Positions 58,490 to 64,000 of a DNA stretch of 64,000 bases are shown one piece after another (the first letter of the stretch is position 1; the number at the start of each line of letters is the position of its first letter). The DNA is from Sphagnum magellanicum (lineage: Eukaryota; Streptophyta; Sphagnopsida; Sphagnales; Sphagnaceae), in NCBI GenBank assembly GCA_021904315.1, contig CM038908.1, positions 30,184,001-30,248,000 on the forward strand, read 5' to 3'. The notes under the pieces were generated by a model. The model was not told the origin of the DNA and ran no database searches. It worked only from the letters and a program-made list of their open reading frames with translations. A program made the translations under genes and the position numbers.

Positions 58490-58700
58490 GAGAAATCTCC
58501 ACAACAATTTGAAGGTAACATGAGAATGAGTGTAGTCAATGCAGTTGCTCACAAAAGAGTCAGTAACCATCACCTTCATCATGAATAGCAGCAACAAGCT
58601 GCCATGACTACCCACTGACTTCATCAGCTCCCAACAGTGGGTATAGATAAACATGTAAGAATCTGCCCAGAAGCTCAGGCAAACCATCATACAAACCTTT
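58490..58700. repeat. Dispersed repeat copy B
   Basis: Same orientation as copy A at 44850-45480. It shares AGAAATCTCCACAACAA, then ACAAGCTGCCATGACTACC, ACTTCATCAGCTCC, GTGGGTATAG and CTCAGGCAAA. Copy A carries an extra block in the middle that this copy lacks. Confidence 0.75.
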
Positions 58701-60384
58701 GTCCTGGGATTCTGTCACATTTCCAAAAGTCCCAACGTAAGATATACAGTTCGAGGAATCTAATTCATGGCCAAAATCTTCAGTGACATTACCAGGCCCA
58801 GAAATAGCTAGTCAGCCATTCTTTGATTCTTATGGCTTAACTCTTACTGCCTTGCCCTTTGGAGTTCCTTCCAACTATAAATCTTTCAAAGAATCAACAA
58901 CGAAGGCATCAGATCTATGATCAAGAAGCAACCTCATCATACATTTTTTATGACCACCTACTTGGGTTTCTGGAAATGGTTACCAGGGATTGCTCTTGTT
59001 GCCAGTAGGAGGCCAAATGCGCATCTTTTAGGGGCAGATTCAGTGAGAGGTGGATGCTCCTAAAGCAAGTATATCAGCCTTGCCAAACAAAACCCCTATT
59101 TCTTCATGCACTCCAGATGACATTGATCCATTTCTGTGCAAGAACCTTGCATCTTTCTTTGCTTGTCCCTGGGCCCCCCAATCCTTTAACAACTACAGCA
59201 CAATGAGCTGATCATCTTGGCCCTTGACAGCTCAAAGCTGTTCCTGTGAACAACACCACAAACAACAGCTGCTCCTGGCAACCCACAATGTATTGTGCAA
59301 CACAAGAGTTGGATTCATGTAAGAGGCAGAACAGATAGTCATATTCAAAGCTCACCTTCTGTCATAACATCTGCCTCTGTTCCAATTTCAGGATCCTTCA
59401 GCTTCCAAAGCCTCTAGATCAGGTTCCAGTTCCAACATGCTCAAAGCTTGAATCACAAGAATCTGCCATCTGCCTCACATCAAAAATCACAATTGGATCA
59501 TCAGGTCGACATACACATACATTCATACACAAATGAAATACACACATGCAAGCAATTTTGCAAATCCGCAAGAAGAAAAGGAGCACTCTCTGGACCTCAT
59601 TTGCACACTATCCACCATTATAACTTGCAGAATGCAGACAAGAATACAGGAGATGAACCTCTTGAACTTCAGCTTCTGGATGATTTTTATGCTAGAAATC
59701 CTTCAAAGAGTTCTTCTGAAAACCATGCCCAGGGCAAAGAACAAGTACTTCCTTCAGAGAAAAACGGAATTCTTCCTCGGAGAATTTCTTCTTCCTCAGA
59801 GAACTTCTTCTTCTTCTGCAATAGAGCAAGTGATGTTTCTGCAATTGCAATCGCAATCGCAAAAGTCTGGAGCTTAATAAGATCGTTATCATAAAACTTT
59901 CAGAAAACGAAGACTTGCCTCTTTGAACGTGATGCGTTCCTCCTCTGAGGCAATAAGACGCAAGCCCGAAGAGGACGCCATTGCTGCAGCAACCGGAGCT
60001 TCGGCTTTCTGAAAGTGCTCGCTACACTCTCTCTTTCTCGCGCTCTCTATTGAGCCTTTCTTATCCAAACGCCGTCTTTTCCATCACCAGTCCTCGCACA
60101 GTGCACTTTGTGACCACGAAGAGCGCTGCCGTGGTATCTTCTGTTGTTGCGCCTCGCGAGTCGCGAGTGAGTGCTGCAATCTCCATCGCTGTGGTAGCGC
60201 CAGTGGACGCCAGATAGCCTCTGCAAGAGCTTCTGTCGGTCTTCTTCTTCTCTCAGAGATTTTTTGCCGGCTTTTTTTTCCTTCAGAAGAGATTTCGGAA
60301 ATTTTGCCGCAGTTTTGCAGCAGTTGTTGAGAGGGCAAACGGACTCCTGCAGAAGGAACCGAGAAGAGAGGGATCAAGTTCGGG
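58701..60384. other. Intergenic and mTERF4-like promoter/leader
   Basis: No gene was recognised in the left part. The last few hundred bases before 60385 are less AT-rich, with CT runs near 60025-60050, and fit a leader or proximal promoter for the mTERF4-like gene. Confidence 0.4.
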
Positions 60385-62406
60385 ATGGTGGCGGCGACGA
60401 TGCTCACATCGGTGTGTGCAGATGCGCTTTCAGTGTCTCTACAGGCGGGATGCAGCAGCAACGGATGTTCCTGGAGTGCAAAGGAATTGTCGACTTCCAG
60501 ACGGGGATTGTGCCTTTCTGCTTCTGCTTTTCTTCCTGCGAAATACTACTCTTCTGCCTTCTCTGTCATTTCTGCTGCAGCAGCGTTGTCACCACAGCGG
60601 CCAGGGGGTCTCACATCCGTCATTCTTCCTGCAAGGTAATTCTAGCAGCCTTCATTCCGCACTTCTTGCTGAGCTTTTCCTAGGGTTTGGTTTCCAGGTT
60701 CGGAGCAGCAGCAAAACTCCAGTCGCCCTTCTTTCCATCAGTGAAGAAAGGGTGAAGCTCCTGCAGATAACGCAACTGCTATTGCTGATAATCATCAGGT
60801 GTATGTCGAGCTCTTGAGGATTTTCTGTGATGCGGTGGAGCTCCACAAGTTCCACTAGTGGCTGCTATGTCTTGTGCCCAGCAGCAGGAGACACAATGCA
60901 GATGGGTGGAGTTTTCATGGAATGGTGTTTGCTTGCAACTCTTGTTTTTTTAAGAGATTGGGGTCTTGACTTTGTTGCAGAAAGCTTGAGAAAACAACTA
61001 CTGGAGTGTGGAGAAGCTTCTTCTTCTTCACAAGTGTTGTTGGAACATCTGCAACCAATTACACCTTTGCAGAGCCAAGCATCACTGCAGGAGAGGTAGA
61101 AGAATATGGGAAGCAGATTGAAGACCAGGAGCTTGTATTGAACTACCTCAGGAGTGAGGGAATTGACTCTGAGGAACTCAGAGAATTGGAGCTTCCAGAA
61201 TCAGTTGAAATTGTGAAAGAAAGGGTTCAGTTTCTCAAACAGATAGGCCTCACTGTCAAAGATATCAATGACTACCCACTCATGTTGTGTTGCAGTGTGA
61301 GGAGGAACCTTGTCCCTGTTCTCAACTACTTAGAATCCTTGAAAGTCACCAGCAGTGCTCTTCCTGTGCTCGTGCGCAGGTATCCTCAAATCTTGCACAC
61401 CAGTGTTGTTGTTGATTTGCAGCCACATGTGAAGTACTTGGAAGGATATGGCATCCCACCAGAGCAGCTTGGAGATGTACTAACAAGATTCCCTGAAGTT
61501 TTTGGCCTGAAGATCGAGGGAACCATGAGCACTTCCATTGCATATCTGGTGATGATCGGTGTGAATCCTCGCCAGATTGGAGCCATCCTCACTGAGATAC
61601 CTCAGCTCCTTAGCATGCGTGTTGGGAATAACCTTAAGCCAAAGGTAGATTTTCTTACCAGTTTAGGAATTCCAATCTCTGCTGTTGCAAAGATGATTGA
61701 GAAAAGACCTTCTATTCTAGGGTTTGGCCTTTTCGACAAATATCACACTGCAGTAGACAGCTTGCTAGAGCTTGGTGTTAGGAAAGAAGCAGTAGCCCAA
61801 CTCCTGCTGCAGTTTCCAGATGTTTTAGGGTTAGATGTTAAGGCAAAGCTGGAAGAGAAATTGCCATGGCTGACTGAGGAAGTTGGCATCAGTGAAGAGA
61901 GCTTAGGACCTGTTCTTGAAAAACTTCCCCAAATCCTTGTCATCAATGTGGCTATGGCAAGGAAGCGGATTGAGTTTCTCCTGGAGTCAGGTTTTTTGGC
62001 AGAAGATGTGAAGCTGATGATCTCAGAATGTCCACAATTGCTCGCCATGAACATTGAGAAAACCTTGAAGCCAAACTTAAGGTTCCTTGTTGATGAGATG
62101 AAGAGGCAGATTGAAGAGGTTGTTGAATTTCCTCTGTTCTTGACATACAATTTGGACAAGAGAATACGCCCGCGATATGAACAAATGCGTCAGAAGTGCA
62201 GCTTGGCCTGGATGTTGGACTGCAGTGACAGAACATTTGAAGAGAGATCAAGCCTTGATTACATTGAAATGTTTGATGAGACAGATGAAACAGTAGCTGG
62301 TTCTGTTGAGGATGATCAAACACAGGGACAGGGAGATGATGAAATAAACAAGGGTGAAACTGATGGAGAGTACTTCTCCGAAGATAGTGACACAGATAGG
62401 AACTAG
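60385..62406 (+). CDS. MTERF4: mTERF4-like organellar transcription/splicing factor (BSM/RUG2 type)
   Basis: Two exons, 60385-60635 and 60981-62406, joined by a GT-AG intron within an Arg codon, give 558 residues. Exon 1 (MVAATMLTSVCADALSVS, Ser/Ala-rich, few acids) looks like an organelle transit peptide. From about residue 120 on, nine or so mTERF motifs repeat the helix pattern with L-x3-P turns: LPVLVRRYPQILHTSVVVD, LGDVLTRFPEVFGLKIEG, VAKMIEKRPSILGF, LGPVLEKLPQILVI and VKLMISECPQLLAM. The tail CSLAWMLDCSDRTFEER and the acidic C-terminus are typical of the mTERF4 branch. In Arabidopsis and maize this protein is plastid-located and needed for group II intron splicing and plastid translation. 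Codons between the acceptor and residue 92 continue the open frame, so starting at exon 1 is favoured over a GTG in exon 2. It looks intact. Confidence 0.92.
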
Positions 62407-64000
62407 ACATTGCACTTCAGCTGTGGCTATGGTGGGCAACCAAGAATCCTCAGCAATGACATTTCTCCATCTACTTTGTAAGAAACTCAGCCATCCAAAT
62501 TTTCTTCTCATTGAGGCAACAGACATGACAACTAGCATAAATTTTAGGCCCACTGGTGGGCTGTGTTGACACCTAAGGAAGGGCTTATTGTATGTGCAGG
62601 GTGGGCCAAAGTGTTTGTTTGTTGCTATTTACATCTAGATAGATGGGAATTTCAGGAAGGCTTTTTTACTTGTTCTGTGTGCATCCTGTTGAAAGAAAGA
62701 AGGAAAAATGGCTGGAAAAAGGAATCTCAGACTTGTTACTTGCTGGGTTTTTCTTGTTGCAGATGAAGAGCCCGAGGCATAGAGGACAGTTGATGGATCA
62801 ATTTTGCACTCCAGTTGAGTTGTCCTCATCACATGTTTGATGGATCTTACAGAGGGAAATTTGTAAACTAGGTCCAGTCTAATTGAAAGAGCAACTTGCT
62901 CAAACATATTCTGTTGTGTGTTTTATTCCTGTGTCCATCTGTTTTTGCTTTGAGTTGTTGCAGGGATCCTTGTGCTGCTTACACATGTTCATGAAGTGGT
63001 CCATATTAGCTCTTCAATGCTGTTCTTTTAATTTGGATTTGTTCATTCATATGCTTGGTTTGACATCCACTCCTTAGCCAACTATTAACAAAATTTTAAG
63101 ATCTAGATACATTGTCTCAAACCTTTTTTCCAAAAGCTTGCGCAAACAATTAGTTGTCATGTGGAAAGCCTTGTATTCTTGTCTGATTTCAGCAGAGAAT
63201 GTTCCAAGACTAAAAACTGCTATTATAACTGGTTTAAGATCTTCAGTTATGATATTGTTCTGGCACAGATTTACAGTTTTTATTGGTCCTTTGTCAAGCT
63301 AAAGTCACAGTTTGCAAGAGAAATAATAGATTGTTTCACCGAAAAAACAGTACCTCTTTCAATCTCTCACCTCATTGCAATTATGCCTCAGCTATTAATG
63401 TGCAGCGAGATTGGTAACACCCAAAAATTGTTCAATCAAACAGAAGACTGGTACAGCATCTATATGCATGTATGTACAACTGAATTATGACAATGATGAA
63501 TGCAAGTTTGTCCAACATCATCAATTTTTTATTAAACCAGTAACTGATTTGTACAGCAAGTTGAATGGTGATGTATTCACAGCAAGCTCTGGCATTATTT
63601 TCTTGTTATGATTCATCATATTTTTTTCCATAGAGAATTTATAGCAAAATCTTGCTGCAGATGGAATTTGGTTACCAAGTACGGATCTACTTGCAATTGA
63701 GAATCTTTCATCCTCTAAATGTGCCTAGAATTTACTTGCCTTTCTTGGGGTCCAGGGGTTCATTTACAGCGCCTGTTTGCTGCTGACCCAAGCCTGGGAA
63801 TTGAAATATTAAGCTTTGGAAACAAACATTTAGCAAGTATTGGTTCTATTCATATTTGCTCCCTACAATTGCATTTTGGAAAGAATAGCAGAACATCTAG
63901 TAATTGAGAATTGCACATTAATGGTGAATAAAAGATCTAATATGCAGCGATAAAATATACAATCGAGAAATATGAAGAAACTCATATATGCAATAAAAAT
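62407..64000. other. 3' flank of the mTERF4-like gene; no further gene seen
   Basis: The first several hundred bases probably hold its 3' UTR. Beyond 63100 the DNA is AT-rich and shows no recognised coding frame up to the window edge. Confidence 0.5.

Overview
This is a nuclear window from a land plant. Spliced genes with GT-AG introns encode plant-specific or plastid-linked proteins: an mTERF4-type factor, FOREVER YOUNG-type SDR, RZ-1, IRKI/GIL1-type and ankyrin-PGG proteins. The wording of a decayed DYW-class PPR gene and the abundance of short tandem repeats suggest a non-seed vascular plant, a fern or lycophyte. That placement is an inference; no species can be named from the sequence alone.

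Layout. 0-1.7 kb: last four exons of an N-acetylglucosamine kinase gene (+), then a non-autonomous inverted-repeat element and a CCTAGG-rich degenerate array. 4.1-6.2 kb: a complete six-exon PhzF-like gene (-). 7.6-9.6 kb: a broken PPR-DYW gene (-). 12.7-13.2 kb: an intronless, frameshifted DeSI/PPPDE copy (+), probably a processed pseudogene. 14.1-15.6 kb: a single-exon ankyrin-PGG membrane protein (-). 18-26.5 kb: gene-poor, AT-rich DNA with several tandem arrays and a decayed LINE-type reverse transcriptase (-, 19.6-21.3 kb). 27.2-30.3 kb: a complete eight-exon FEY-like dehydrogenase (+). 31.7-38.7 kb: a complete fifteen-exon 2-phosphoglycerate-kinase-like P-loop protein (-). 39-46 kb: successive unrelated minisatellites. 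47.8-48.8 kb: RZ-1-type RNA-binding protein (-). 50.8-53.9 kb: DUF641/GIL1/IRKI-like protein (-). 54-60 kb: AT-rich repeats. 60.4-62.4 kb: a two-exon mTERF4-like gene (+).

The genes form no operon or obvious cluster; they are independent housekeeping or developmental genes. Exon boundaries were worked out by hand from splice signals, reading-frame phase and recalled family patterns. All multi-exon models given keep an open frame across every junction. UTRs are not defined. No tRNA, rRNA or CRISPR was seen. I found no convincing new multi-gene system. The most unusual points are: a PhzF homologue with Met where the catalytic Glu should be; a LINE relic with a C-terminal zinc-knuckle-like motif and a possible restriction-like endonuclease region; a duplicated splice acceptor plus partial exon in the FEY-like gene; two dispersed repeat families; and the unusual density of different minisatellites.
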